Source: Oscillospiraceae bacterium (GTDB lineage: Bacteria; Bacillota; Clostridia; Oscillospirales; Acutalibacteraceae). From it: a stretch of 64,000 bases of DNA. A program made the translations under genes and the position numbers. Under the pieces are notes generated by a model. That model was given only the letters and a program-made list of their open reading frames with translations. It was not told the origin of the DNA and did not search any database. Shown piece after piece: positions 25,602 through 34,746 of the stretch. The stretch covers positions 78,179-142,178 of the forward strand of contig DOQR01000006.1 of NCBI GenBank assembly GCA_003514385.1, read 5' to 3'. Every line of letters starts with the position of its first letter. Position 1 is the stretch's first letter.

Positions 25602-25772
25602 ACAAATTATCAGCCGTTCATTCTTGCAGGGCGTGGCTATTAAGAGCCCGATTGTCAAGACTGCACGTGTTGCCCAATTGCACTTTTGCAAAGTTTGAAG
25701 TTATCGGCAAGTGTTCAACGGCTCTATAACCGATACTGCCACCCAAAAATTGCATACCACTAAAACGACAAA

Positions 25773-25798
25773 AGCGGCCGTGCATCTGCACAGCCGCT
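25773..25798 (-). terminator. terminator of the Gfo/Idh/MocA gene
   Basis: AGCGGCCGTGCA pairs with TGCACAGCCGCT (one mismatch) and is followed on the minus strand by a T-rich tail, 12 bases past the stop. Confidence 0.75.
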
Positions 25799-25809
25799 CA
25801 TTTTTTCTA

Positions 25810-26958
25810 TCAGACTTCGGGGATCTCGAGCTCTATCTCATGGCCTATCTGAGCGGAACGGTAGATTCCGTCGAGGATAGCCTGGTTGTAGATAGCCTGG
25901 CTCGTCGGGACGGGTGCTTCGCCGCCCTCTTTGACGGCGTCGAGGAACTTTCTGACCTTCCAGTAGAACACGCCCTCCTCGGGCTCTTCGAGCATGGGGA
26001 CGACCGTCTCAACCTCTGCTTCGCCGATGTTTCTGTATATTTTCAGCGGAGCGTCAATGCTGCCCCAGTGACCGGATGACGGAATTTTCAGTCCGGCCTT
26101 TGTTCCGAGAACGACCGTATCGCCCATGGTGTCGACGTTCATAGCCCACGCGGTCTTGAAGTCGATGGTCAGACCGCCCTCGAGGCGGACAAAGCCCGCC
26201 GCGAAATCGTCAACGCCGAAAACATCCTTGTATTTGTAGTCGTCCGCCTTGCCGAAATAATCGGAGAGGAAGCCCGTGACCGTCAGCGGCTTGGGATAGC
26301 CCATGCCGTTCAAAACCATGTCGAGCGCATAGCAGCCGATGTCGCCGAGTGCTCCGATGCCGCCGGTCTCTTTCTCGATAAAGGTCGTGCCGAACGGGGT
26401 CGGGATACCCCTGCGTCTACCGCCGCCTATCTGGATATGATAGACCTTGCCGAGCTCGCCGGACTCGATTATGTATTTTATCATCTGCATATTCGGGTTG
26501 TAGCGCGGCTGGAAGCCGACGGAGACTATCTTGCCGTTTCTCTTCTCTGCTTTTCTTATCTCGACAGCCTCTTCGAGGGTGACGCACATGGGCTTTTCGA
26601 GCAGGACATTGACGCCGTGATCGAGCGCGTAAATTGTGCACTCCGCGTGGGTCATGTTGTAGGTGCAGACGCTGACTGCGTCGAGCTCCTCGTTGTCAAT
26701 GAGTTCCTTGTGCGAATGATAGACCCTGACTCCCTCGGGTGCGTTCCATTTTCTGAGGAACTCCTCCGCCTTGCCGTCGACAAGATCCGCCACGCCGACA
26801 AGCTCAACATCGGGCATCTTGAGATATTCGCTGATGTGGCTCTCGGCTATCCAGCCGGTGCCGATTATACCGACCTTGAGCTTCTTGCTCGTGTCGATAC
26901 TGTAGTTGTCCTGATCCTTTGTGAAGAGGTTCAGGTCGTTTGCTCTTTTGTCAGACAT
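25810..26958 (-). CDS. Gfo/Idh/MocA family oxidoreductase
   Basis: An NAD(P)-dependent sugar- or inositol-type dehydrogenase of 382 residues. A Rossmann start GIIGTGWIAESH lies near residue 29, the catalytic EKPM motif (about 125) is intact, and the C-terminal GFO_IDH_MocA_C sheet follows with GGGRRRG and GGIGALGDIGCYALD. Substrate unknown. GAGG lies upstream of the ATG. It stands next to the RsuA-type gene but 40 bases apart, with no functional link apparent. Confidence 0.88.
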   Translation of the reverse strand: MSDKRANDLNLFTKDQDNYSIDTSKKLKVGIIGTGWIAESHISEYLKMPDVELVGVADLVDGKAEEFLRKWNAPEGVRVYHSHKELIDNEELDAVSVCTYNMTHAECTIYALDHGVNVLLEKPMCVTLEEAVEIRKAEKRNGKIVSVGFQPRYNPNMQMIKYIIESGELGKVYHIQIGGGRRRGIPTPFGTTFIEKETGGIGALGDIGCYALDMVLNGMGYPKPLTVTGFLSDYFGKADDYKYKDVFGVDDFAAGFVRLEGGLTIDFKTAWAMNVDTMGDTVVLGTKAGLKIPSSGHWGSIDAPLKIYRNIGEAEVETVVPMLEEPEEGVFYWKVRKFLDAVKEGGEAPVPTSQAIYNQAILDGIYRSAQIGHEIELEIPEV

Positions 26959-27000
26959 TTTTTTACCTCGCTTATTTTTACGGGCTGCGCCCTTTTTTGC

Positions 27001-27723
27001 TTATATAATCTCGGCCTCCGAGAATATCATCTTGCACTCGCCGTCGGTCAGCAGACGCGCCTCACCCTCGCCGAGCGTGCTGTCAAGCTTCAGCGCGCCT
27101 ATCGCCGTTCGGCGCAGCACAACAACGCTGTTTTCAACGGACGCGAACATTCTCTTGACCTGATGATACTTGCCCTCGCGTATCTGAACGCGCACCGTGG
27201 GCGGCTCATCGCTTATCTTTCTGAGCCTCGCGGGCAGGCACTCCGTGCCGTCGCCGAGCACCGCGCCCTGCCGCAGGATATCGAGCTGCTCTTCGTTTAT
27301 ATCGCTTTCGAGCGTCGCCTCGTATGTTTTATAGACATGGTGGGACGGCGAGATGAGTCGATGGGCAAAGTCGCCGTCGTCGGTGATTATCAAAAGTCCC
27401 GTTGTGTCTTTGTCGAGCCTGCCGGCAGGAAAGAGTCCGCGCCGGCTGAGCTCTGGCGGCAGAAGATCGACGACCGTCGGGCAGTCGGGATCCTTTGCGG
27501 CGCTGAGCACGCCGGAGGGCTTGTTGAGCATTATATAGAGATATCGGCGCACGGTGACAATCTTTCCGCTTATTTTAAGCTCGTCGGAATTTATATCGAT
27601 CTGCTCGTCGGCCGCAAATATTTTTTTGCCGTTCACCTCGACCGCTCCGCTTCTTATGAGCTGCCTTGCGCCGCTGCGCGAGAGATTCATCTGCTTTGCG
27701 ACCGTTTTATCGAGCCTGTCCAT
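27001..27723 (-). CDS. RsuA-type 16S rRNA pseudouridine synthase
   Basis: 240 residues. An S4 RNA-binding domain comes first (LSRSGARQLIRSGAVEVNG, about 14-32). The RluB/RsuA catalytic domain has the active-site Asp in GRLDKDTTGLL, and a late KYHQVKRMFASV motif. RsuA modifies U516 of 16S rRNA; RluB/E/F-type specificity cannot be fully excluded. Start chosen at the ATG at 27723 behind GGGGG; the longer open frame upstream has no domain support. Confidence 0.85.
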   Translation of the reverse strand: MDRLDKTVAKQMNLSRSGARQLIRSGAVEVNGKKIFAADEQIDINSDELKISGKIVTVRRYLYIMLNKPSGVLSAAKDPDCPTVVDLLPPELSRRGLFPAGRLDKDTTGLLIITDDGDFAHRLISPSHHVYKTYEATLESDINEEQLDILRQGAVLGDGTECLPARLRKISDEPPTVRVQIREGKYHQVKRMFASVENSVVVLRRTAIGALKLDSTLGEGEARLLTDGECKMIFSEAEII

Positions 27724-28098
27724 GCGGCGCCCCCTTTTTCCTGATGAAAGGATTTTACCACAAAATATAAAAATTAACAACATACAAATTAAAAATGCCG
27801 CAATATAATTGCTGTTTTGCCCTGCTGCCAAAAATATCCGCAAATTAAAAAATTCCGCTTCTAAATGCGCAGGAGCTGTCAATAATAAAACCAAACAGCA
27901 GAAATGCGCGGCATTGCCGGCAAAATCTAAAATTTTTATTGCACAACGCCGCCGACACAGAAAAATGCAGTATATTTTTTTGAAAAAAACCTTTTCAATG
28001 GGGCAAAAAGATGATATAATTTAGTGTCGTAAAATGTATTTTATTTCATTCGATTTTTACTGCTTTTTCGATATAAAAACTATATAGGAGTGAACAAA
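27724..28098. other. AT-rich intergenic region before murA
   Basis: About 370 bases with long A/T runs. It contains a murA -10 TATAAT (28015-28020) with a weak TTTTCA 17 bases before it. Nothing else is recognised; the open frame on the minus strand is probably chance. Confidence 0.5.
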
Positions 28099-29388
28099 TT
28101 GGAAAAGTTCGTGCTCAACGGCGGCATACCCCTCAGAGGAGAGGTCAGCATAAGCGGCGCTAAAAACGCAGTCGTAGCTATTCTGCCCGCAACTATCCTC
28201 GCTCAGGATGTATGTGTTATTGAAAACATTCCCAACATCAGTGATGTTTATTATATGACAAAAATTCTCGAACAGCTCGGCGCACGCATAAAGCGCCTGA
28301 GCAAGAGCACGCTCGAGATCGACACAAAGGGAGTCAACTCCTACGTCGTGTCGCACGATATGACGAAGCATCTGCGCGCTTCTTATTATTTCATCGGCGC
28401 GCTGCTCGGCAGATTCCACCGCGCGAAAGTCGCCATGCCCGGCGGCTGCAACTTCGGCGTGCGCCCGATCGATCGCCACATCAAGGGCTTTGAGTTGCTC
28501 GGCTCAACAGTCACGATAGGCGAAAATGCGATAATCGACGCCGCCGCCGAGAGGCTTGAAGGCAGCTCAGTTTATTTCGACGAGGCTTCTGTCGGCGCGA
28601 CGGTCAATGTTATCCTCGCCGCAGTCAAGGCGAAAGGGCTGACCGTTATTGAAAACGCCGCAAAAGAGCCGCACATAGTTGACCTCGCGAACTTCCTCAA
28701 CTCCATGGGTGCGGACATTCGCGGAGCGGGTACGGATACAATTAAAATCCGCGGAGTCGAGCACATGCACGGCTGCAACTATTCGATAATCCCCGACCAG
28801 ATTGAGGCGGGCACATACATGGTCGCCGCCGCCGCAACGGACGGAAACGTTCTTATCAAGAATGTCATTCCGAAGCATCTTGAATCCATCTCCGCCAAGC
28901 TTATCGAGTGCGGCATCGATGTTATAGAAAATGACGACAGCATCAGAGTCTGCGCGAACGGCAGACCCGGCAAATGCACGATAAAGGCTATGCCATACCC
29001 CGGCTTCCCGACCGATATGCAGCCGCAGATGACCGCTCTTCTGAGCATCGCGGACGGCACGAGTTTCGTTTCCGAGGGAGTTTGGGATAACCGCTTCCGC
29101 TATGTCGAGCAGCTGACCCGCATGGGCGCGTCGATAAAGGTCGAGGGCAAGATGGCAGTTATCGAGGGCGTCGAACAGCTCAAGGGCGCACCCGTCAGAG
29201 CAGACGACCTGCGCGCGGGCGCGGCAATGATAATCGCCGGACTCATCGCCAAAGGCACAACCGAGATTGAAGAGATCTCGCACATCGACCGCGGATATGA
29301 GAACATTGTAGAAAAGCTCACCGGGCTCGGCGCGGACATTCGCCGCGTTGACAGACCCGAACCCGACGATATCTCAAGAGCAGTCTAA
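28099..29388 (+). CDS. murA: UDP-N-acetylglucosamine 1-carboxyvinyltransferase
   Basis: First committed step of peptidoglycan synthesis: adds enolpyruvate from PEP to UDP-GlcNAc. 429 residues. Key residues are present: K22/N23 in SGAKNA and the catalytic Cys117 in PGGCNFGVRPID, which is also the fosfomycin target. I start at TTG 28099 because AGGAG lies eight bases before it and the protein then opens MEKFVLNGG as in homologues. The GTG at 28090 overlaps the ribosome site. It heads a murA, MBL, rlmH series on one strand. Confidence 0.93.
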   Translation: MEKFVLNGGIPLRGEVSISGAKNAVVAILPATILAQDVCVIENIPNISDVYYMTKILEQLGARIKRLSKSTLEIDTKGVNSYVVSHDMTKHLRASYYFIGALLGRFHRAKVAMPGGCNFGVRPIDRHIKGFELLGSTVTIGENAIIDAAAERLEGSSVYFDEASVGATVNVILAAVKAKGLTVIENAAKEPHIVDLANFLNSMGADIRGAGTDTIKIRGVEHMHGCNYSIIPDQIEAGTYMVAAAATDGNVLIKNVIPKHLESISAKLIECGIDVIENDDSIRVCANGRPGKCTIKAMPYPGFPTDMQPQMTALLSIADGTSFVSEGVWDNRFRYVEQLTRMGASIKVEGKMAVIEGVEQLKGAPVRADDLRAGAAMIIAGLIAKGTTEIEEISHIDRGYENIVEKLTGLGADIRRVDRPEPDDISRAV

Positions 29389-29451
29389 AAATACAAATGC
29401 AAGAATCCTGCATCGGTCATGCCGGCGCAGGATTTTTTAAAGGAGAAAAAT

Positions 29452-30237
29452 ATGGCAAAATTCTGTCCGCTCTTCTCTTCGAGCAGCGGCAACTGCATAT
29501 ACATAGGCACTTCCGACGGCGGCATACTCATCGACGCGGGAGTCAGCGCGAAAAGAATAACCGGCGCGCTCGAAAATATCGGCGTATCGCCGGACAGCAT
29601 CAGCGCGATTTTCATCACCCACGAGCACTCAGACCACATAAACGGGCTGCGGGTCTTTGCGGGCAGCAGAAATATTGATGTCTACGCTTCGGCGGGCACG
29701 CTCAGGGCGCTCGACTCCATGGGCATACTCAATGGCAAGTTCACCGCACGCGAGATAAGCGAAAACGGCGCGGAGGCGGCGGGTATATATGTGAAACCCT
29801 TTGCAACGCCGCATGACGCCGCGCAGAGCTGCGGCTACACGGCTGTCACGCCGGACGGCAGGCGCATATCGATAGCGACCGACCTCGGCCATGTGACCGA
29901 CACGGTGATGAACGCGATTTACGGCAGCGACCTCGTAATGCTTGAATCGAACCACGAGATAGACCTGCTGCGGCGCGGACCTTATCCATATCCGCTCAAG
30001 CAGCGCATACTCTCGGACATAGGGCATCTTTCAAACACTGCGTGCTCCGACGCGGCGGTGAAGCTGCTCGACTCGGGCACGGTGCGCTTCATGCTCGGGC
30101 ATCTGAGCAAGCAGAACAACACGCCCGACCTCGCATATGAGACTACTCATTCGGCGTTCACCGTCCACGGCGCAAGGTCGGGCAGTGACTATCTGCTCGG
30201 CGTAGCGGGAGACAACGGAAAAGTCATAAGCTTCTGA
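29452..30237 (+). CDS. metallo-beta-lactamase fold hydrolase, WalJ/YycJ-like
   Basis: 261 residues with the binuclear zinc motif HEHSDH (H57, H59, D61, H62), an N-terminal PLFSSSSGN segment and the late GHLSKQNN motif typical of YycJ/WalJ proteins. YycJ-type enzymes are linked to DNA repair or to the WalKR system in Bacilli; here no walKR genes are adjacent. AAAGGAG precedes the ATG at 29452. It stands between murA and rlmH. An rlmH neighbour also follows the walJ region in Bacillus and Staphylococcus, which supports the call. Confidence 0.82.
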   Translation: MAKFCPLFSSSSGNCIYIGTSDGGILIDAGVSAKRITGALENIGVSPDSISAIFITHEHSDHINGLRVFAGSRNIDVYASAGTLRALDSMGILNGKFTAREISENGAEAAGIYVKPFATPHDAAQSCGYTAVTPDGRRISIATDLGHVTDTVMNAIYGSDLVMLESNHEIDLLRRGPYPYPLKQRILSDIGHLSNTACSDAAVKLLDSGTVRFMLGHLSKQNNTPDLAYETTHSAFTVHGARSGSDYLLGVAGDNGKVISF

Positions 30238-30249
30238 ACGGAGGGCAAG

Positions 30250-30732
30250 ATGTACAACATTGACCTTATATGCATAGGCAAGCTCAAGGAGGACTACCTG
30301 CGCGGCGCGTGCGCCGAATATTCAAAGCGACTCTCGGCCTTCTGCAAGCTGAAGATAACGGAGCTCACCCCCTCGCGCATCCCCGACGACCCGTCTCAGG
30401 CGCAGATAGACGCGGCTCTCGCGGACGAGGGCAAGCGTATTTTGCAGCTTATTCACCCGTCGGCGCGTGTCTATGCTATGTGCATAGAGGGCAGGCAGCT
30501 CTCCTCCGAGGAGCTCAGCCGAGACATTGAGCAGGCGGCGGTCGACGGCAGCGGGAACCTTGTGTTTATCATAGGCGGCTCGCACGGACTGACTGACGAG
30601 GTCAAGCGCCGCGCGAACTTCAAGCTCTCGATGTCGAAAATGACATTCCCGCATCAGCTCGCACGTGTGATGCTTCTCGAACAGATCTACCGCGCGTTCA
30701 TGATATCGAGCGGCGGAAAATATCACAAATAA
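30250..30732 (+). CDS. rlmH: 23S rRNA pseudouridine-1915 N3-methyltransferase RlmH
   Basis: A 160-residue SPOUT methyltransferase that modifies pseudouridine 1915 in helix 69 of 23S rRNA. The N-terminal IGKLKEDYLRGACAEYSKRL, the trefoil-knot motif FIIGGSHGL, and the C-terminal MTFPHQLARVMLLEQIYRA with the final GGKYHK are all diagnostic. Length is that of the family. It lies 12 bases behind the WalJ-like gene, with GGAGGGC before the ATG. Confidence 0.95.
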   Translation: MYNIDLICIGKLKEDYLRGACAEYSKRLSAFCKLKITELTPSRIPDDPSQAQIDAALADEGKRILQLIHPSARVYAMCIEGRQLSSEELSRDIEQAAVDGSGNLVFIIGGSHGLTDEVKRRANFKLSMSKMTFPHQLARVMLLEQIYRAFMISSGGKYHK

Positions 30733-30737
30733 AAATG

Positions 30738-30770
30738 CGGAACTGTGGCAATAGTTGCAGTTCCGTTTTT
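30738..30770 (+). terminator. terminator of the murA-rlmH series
   Basis: CGGAACTG pairs with CAGTTCCG, followed by five T. Confidence 0.8.
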
Positions 30771-30780
30771 GCTATATCAA

Positions 30781-30812
30781 AAGACCGCCGTATCTTGTGA
30801 TACAGCGGTCTT
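30781..30812 (-). terminator. terminator of pnp
   Basis: AAGACCGC pairs with GCGGTCTT, with an inner GTATC/GATAC extension, 22 bases past the pnp stop. A TTTTGAT tail follows on the minus strand. Confidence 0.7.
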
Positions 30813-30833
30813 TGTTAATTTTTATATCAGAGA

Positions 30834-33059
30834 TTAATATCTCTTTCCGCCGTGGCCGCCTCTGCCGCCGCGGTTATCTCTTCTTCCGCCGTCTCTGCCG
30901 CCGCGGTTGTCCCTTCTGGGAGCTCTGCGGGGCTCATCGGACAGGTCGTTCTCGGGAACAAGTCCCTCGACCTCGATGAGAGCGTCTCTGCGGGAGAGGT
31001 TGAGTCTGCCCTGGTCATCTATCTCGCGGACCTTGACTATGACCTCGTCGCCGACGGCAACGACATCCTCGACGCGGTCAACGTGCTTGACATCAAGGTG
31101 GCTGATGTGGACAAGACCCTCCTTGCCGGGAGCGATTTCAACAAACGCACCGAAGTCCATCAAGCGGGTAACAACACCCTTGTAGATAGCGCCGACCTCG
31201 GGATCGTTGGCTATTGTCTCAACCATGTTGAGAGCGCGCTTGGCGTCGTCAATGTCGATAGCGGAGATGAAGACGGTTCCGTCCTCCTCAACGTCGACCT
31301 TGCAGTTGCACTCTGCGCAGATCTTCTGGATAACCTTGCCCTGCTTGCCGATAACGTCGCCGATCTTCTCGGTGTCGATCTTGGTGGTGAGCATCTTGGG
31401 AGCATACTTGGAGAGCTCTTTTCTGGGCTCGGAGATAACGGGCAGCATGACTTCATCGAGGATGTAGCAGCGTGCCTTGTAGGTCTTGTCAAGAGCCTCG
31501 CGGATGATGGCGGGGGTCAGACCGTGTATTTTAAGATCCATCTGGATAGCGGTGATACCCTTCTTGGTGCCGCCGACCTTGAAGTCCATGTCGCCGAAGA
31601 AGTCCTCAAGGCCCTGGATATCGACCATGGTCATGAAGCGATCGCCCTCGGTAACAAGTCCGCAGGAGATACCGGCAACGGGAGCCTTTATCGGCACGCC
31701 GGCAGCCATAAGCGAAAGGGTCGAGCCGCAGATGGAAGCCTGCGAAGTCGAGCCGTTGGACGAAAGAACCTCGGAGACGAGGCGCAGGCAGTACGGGAAC
31801 TCCTCAACGCTCGGGATAACGGGCAGAAGAGCACGCTCTGCAAGAGCACCGTGGCCGATCTCGCGGCGTCCGGGGCCTCTCGAGGGCTTGGTCTCGCCGA
31901 CCGAGTACGAGGGGAAGTTGTAGTGGTGCATATAGCGCTTGGTGTCCTCGCCGTCGATGCCGTCAAGAATCTGAGAATCGCTGACGGGGCCGAGGGTGGT
32001 GACGGTCAGAACCTGAGTCTGGCCTCTGGTGAACATACCCGAGCCGTGAACTCTGTCAAGCAGGTCGATTTCAGCCGCAAGCGGGCGAATCTCATCGATG
32101 CCTCTGCCGTCAACGCGCTTGCCGTCGTCAAGCAGCCAGCGGCGCACGACGAACTTCTGGGTCTTGTAAAGGCAGTCGTCGATCTTCTCTATCTCGTCGG
32201 GATAAATCTCGTCGAACTTCTCATGAACCTTCTCATAGATGGGCTTGAGGCGCTCGTCACGGATGCGCTTGTCATCGGTGTCAAGAGCAACGCGGATATC
32301 GTCGATAGCGAAATCCTTGATAGCCTCGTACATCTCGGGCGCGGGATCGTTTGATGGGAAGTCGATCTTCTTCTTGCCAACTTCTGCCTGGATTCCCTTT
32401 ATGAACTCGACGATGCGCTGGTTCTCCTTGTGGGCGAACATGATGCCGTCGAACATCTCGTCATTGGTGACTTCCTTTGCACCCGCCTCGATCATTGCGA
32501 CGAGGTCGGAGGTGGAAGCGACGGTGACAGCCATGCGGCTGACTTCACGCTGAGCCTCGGTGGGGTTGATGACATACTCGCCGTCGATAAGGCCGACGCT
32601 CACGCCGGAGATCGGGCCGTCCCACGGAATCTCGGAAATGGAGAGCGCGATGGAAACGCCGAGCATAGCGGCGATTTCGGGCTGGCAGTCGGGATCGACC
32701 GACATAACGGTAGCCACGACGCTGACATCATTTCTCATATCCTTGGGGAACAGAGGACGGATGGGTCTGTCGATAACTCTCGATGCAAGAGTTGCCTTCT
32801 CGCTCGCTCTGCCCTCACGGCGCTGGAACGAACCGGGAATCTTGCCAACGGAATAGAGCTTCTCTTCAAAATCAACTGAAAGCGGGAAGAAATCCACGCC
32901 CTCTCTCGGCTTTGCAGCCATGGTTGCGGTGCAGAGCACGTCGGTCTCGCCGTAACGGACGAGGCACGAACCGCCTGCGAGCTGAGCCATCTTGCCGACT
33001 TCAACAACGAAGGGTCTGCCGGCGATCTCAGTTTCAAACTTTTTGAAATCCTCGAACAT
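30834..33059 (-). CDS. pnp: polyribonucleotide nucleotidyltransferase (PNPase)
   Basis: 3'-to-5' phosphorolytic RNA decay enzyme. 741 residues with two RNase PH domains (the second with FTRGQTQVLTV and GRREIGHGALAERAL), a KH domain, and an S1 domain (GVVTRLMDFGAFVEI...EGLVHISHL). An Arg/Gly-rich tail of about 35 residues (RRDNRGG repeats) goes beyond the usual end and may add RNA affinity. GAGGTAAAAC precedes the ATG. It follows rpsO on the same strand, the conserved rpsO-pnp order. Confidence 0.97.
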   Translation of the reverse strand: MFEDFKKFETEIAGRPFVVEVGKMAQLAGGSCLVRYGETDVLCTATMAAKPREGVDFFPLSVDFEEKLYSVGKIPGSFQRREGRASEKATLASRVIDRPIRPLFPKDMRNDVSVVATVMSVDPDCQPEIAAMLGVSIALSISEIPWDGPISGVSVGLIDGEYVINPTEAQREVSRMAVTVASTSDLVAMIEAGAKEVTNDEMFDGIMFAHKENQRIVEFIKGIQAEVGKKKIDFPSNDPAPEMYEAIKDFAIDDIRVALDTDDKRIRDERLKPIYEKVHEKFDEIYPDEIEKIDDCLYKTQKFVVRRWLLDDGKRVDGRGIDEIRPLAAEIDLLDRVHGSGMFTRGQTQVLTVTTLGPVSDSQILDGIDGEDTKRYMHHYNFPSYSVGETKPSRGPGRREIGHGALAERALLPVIPSVEEFPYCLRLVSEVLSSNGSTSQASICGSTLSLMAAGVPIKAPVAGISCGLVTEGDRFMTMVDIQGLEDFFGDMDFKVGGTKKGITAIQMDLKIHGLTPAIIREALDKTYKARCYILDEVMLPVISEPRKELSKYAPKMLTTKIDTEKIGDVIGKQGKVIQKICAECNCKVDVEEDGTVFISAIDIDDAKRALNMVETIANDPEVGAIYKGVVTRLMDFGAFVEIAPGKEGLVHISHLDVKHVDRVEDVVAVGDEVIVKVREIDDQGRLNLSRRDALIEVEGLVPENDLSDEPRRAPRRDNRGGRDGGRRDNRGGRGGHGGKRY

Positions 33060-33184
33060 AGTTTTACCTCTTTGTATTTATTTCCACAGACCCCCGGACT
33101 TAGCAATAAATCCGTTCCCCGGCTTCCCGGAGCCCCGATTCACTGCTAAAACCGTTGCAGTCTGTCGATTGTGAGTTCAGAAAA

Positions 33185-33210
33185 GCAGGCAGAAATAAAC
33201 TCCTGCCTGC
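33185..33210 (-). terminator. rpsO-pnp intergenic terminator
   Basis: GCAGGCAG pairs with CTGCCTGC just behind the rpsO stop, followed by TTTT on the minus strand. It should let rpsO be made in excess of pnp. Confidence 0.75.
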
Positions 33211-33221
33211 TCGTCGTGCAA

Positions 33222-33485
33222 TTATTTACGGATACCGAGTCTGGCAATGATCGCACGGTAGCGCTCAATGTCAACCTTCTGAAGGTATGCCAGGAGATTG
33301 CGTCTGTGACCGACCATCTTGAGAAGGCCGCGGCGCGAATGATGATCCTTCGGATGCTCCTTAAGATGCTCTGTCAGGTCGCGGATTCTCTTGGTGAGAA
33401 CAGCGATCTGGACTTCCGGAGAACCGGTGTCGCCCTCATGGATAGCGTACTCCTGCATAATTGCGGTTTTTTCTGCCTGAGTCAT
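33222..33485 (-). CDS. rpsO: 30S ribosomal protein S15
   Basis: 87 residues, exact family length. Diagnostic stretches are [32 protein letters not shown], and the C-terminal [10 protein letters not shown] and [13 protein letters not shown]15 binds 16S rRNA early in 30S assembly. GAGGTGA precedes the ATG, and a near-consensus promoter lies upstream. Confidence 0.97.
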   Translation of the reverse strand: MTQAEKTAIMQEYAIHEGDTGSPEVQIAVLTKRIRDLTEHLKEHPKDHHSRRGLLKMVGHRRNLLAYLQKVDIERYRAIIARLGIRK

Positions 33486-33590
33486 TTCTTTTCACCTCAT
33501 TTTAATATTTGCTCCGAAACCCAGCAAAAGGCCGGTGAAAACCTCTTTGAGGTTTGATCCATAAGCCGAGTAGCGGACGCATACAATGGT

Positions 33591-33619
33591 ATTATACCAG
33601 TAATCAATCGGTTTGTAAA
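33591..33619 (-). promoter_or_regulatory. promoter of rpsO-pnp
   Basis: On the minus strand: TTTACA (33614-33619), a 17-base spacer, and a perfect TATAAT (33591-33596). Confidence 0.8.
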
Positions 33620-33675
33620 GAATTTTTTGAAGATTTTGCGTTTTCGCCCGGTTTGATATCGGACACCGAAAACCG

Positions 33676-33704
33676 TTGCCTGACGGGTCGCGGCGTGATA
33701 TAAT
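33676..33704 (+). promoter_or_regulatory. promoter of the DUF4434 gene
   Basis: TTGCCT (33676-33681), 17 bases, TATAAT (33699-33704), and a GGAGG ribosome site before the ATG. Confidence 0.6.
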
Positions 33705-33729
33705 TTAGAAAGAACACGGAGGTGCTTTT

Positions 33730-34674
33730 ATGTCAAGAGGAATTGACGGAACTTTTTTTGAAATTCACCATCACAACACGGCGGAGGGCAAATACTGGAA
33801 CCCCGCTCTCGACTCCTTTACCGCCGAAAACTGGCGCGAAAAAGTTCGCGAGATAGCGGCGCTCAAAATGGAGTACATAGTCGTTATGGCTACTGCGCTC
33901 TATGACCGCTGCTATTTCGAGTCGTCCGTTTTTCCTTTGGCGGATATTCCCTGCGCCGACCCTATCGAGGCGGTGCTCGACGAGGCGGACAAATGCGGCA
34001 TAAAGGTTTTCCTCGGCAACGGCTTTTACGGCGACTGGACGAAGCCAGGAGTCAACATAACTTCCGGCGAGGTCATTGACCGGTCTTTCAAGGCGATGGA
34101 CGAGCTGACCGAAAAATACGTGCATCACAGCAGCTTCTACGGCTGGTACTTCCCGGACGAAACTTGTATAATCCTGCGCTTTTCGGGGAATTTCATGAAA
34201 TATGTCAATCTCTGCTCCGCCCGCTGCCATGAAATTACGCCGGACAAAAAAACGCTCATCGCGCCCTACGGCACGAATCTTACGCTCACGAATTCAAAAT
34301 ATATCGACGCGCTCGCCTCGCTCGATGTCGATTTCATTGCGTATCAGGACGAAATCGGGGTCAAGAAGACGCGCGTGTGGCAGAGCGAGAGAATATTTGA
34401 GCGCCTCAAAAAAGCCCATGATAAAGCCGGACGCGCCGCGCTCTGGGCTGATATCGAGCTGTTCAAATTCGAGGGCATGGTGTATAAAAGCGCATTGCTC
34501 CCCGCCGATTTCAAACGAATCGAGCGGCAGATAGCAAACGTAGCGCCGTATGCGGACAAGATAATCGGATATCAATATATCGGGCTGATGAACCCCGATA
34601 ATTCCGGCTCGTTCGCCGGGCACGAGAGCTCTGCGAAGCTTTACAGGCAGTATGCGGAATATCTGAATAAATAA
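33730..34674 (+). CDS. DUF4434 family protein (predicted TIM-barrel, glycosidase-like)
   Basis: 314 residues, no signal peptide, so probably cytoplasmic. GTFFEIHHHN at the N-terminus, W-rich strands, KVFLGNGFYGDW, YGWYFPDE with two acidic residues at a strand end, and YQDEIG near residue 213 fit the DUF4434 TIM barrel, which is related to glycoside hydrolases. The acidic residues at strand ends could be catalytic, but this is inference and no substrate is known. GGAGG precedes the ATG. An esterase gene follows after 72 bases. Confidence 0.68.
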   Translation: MSRGIDGTFFEIHHHNTAEGKYWNPALDSFTAENWREKVREIAALKMEYIVVMATALYDRCYFESSVFPLADIPCADPIEAVLDEADKCGIKVFLGNGFYGDWTKPGVNITSGEVIDRSFKAMDELTEKYVHHSSFYGWYFPDETCIILRFSGNFMKYVNLCSARCHEITPDKKTLIAPYGTNLTLTNSKYIDALASLDVDFIAYQDEIGVKKTRVWQSERIFERLKKAHDKAGRAALWADIELFKFEGMVYKSALLPADFKRIERQIANVAPYADKIIGYQYIGLMNPDNSGSFAGHESSAKLYRQYAEYLNK

Positions 34675-34746
34675 GCGCGCCGTATGAACGCGCATTTCGA
34701 ATATGAAAACGCCTATATGCGGTGAATTTATTTTAACGGTGATTTT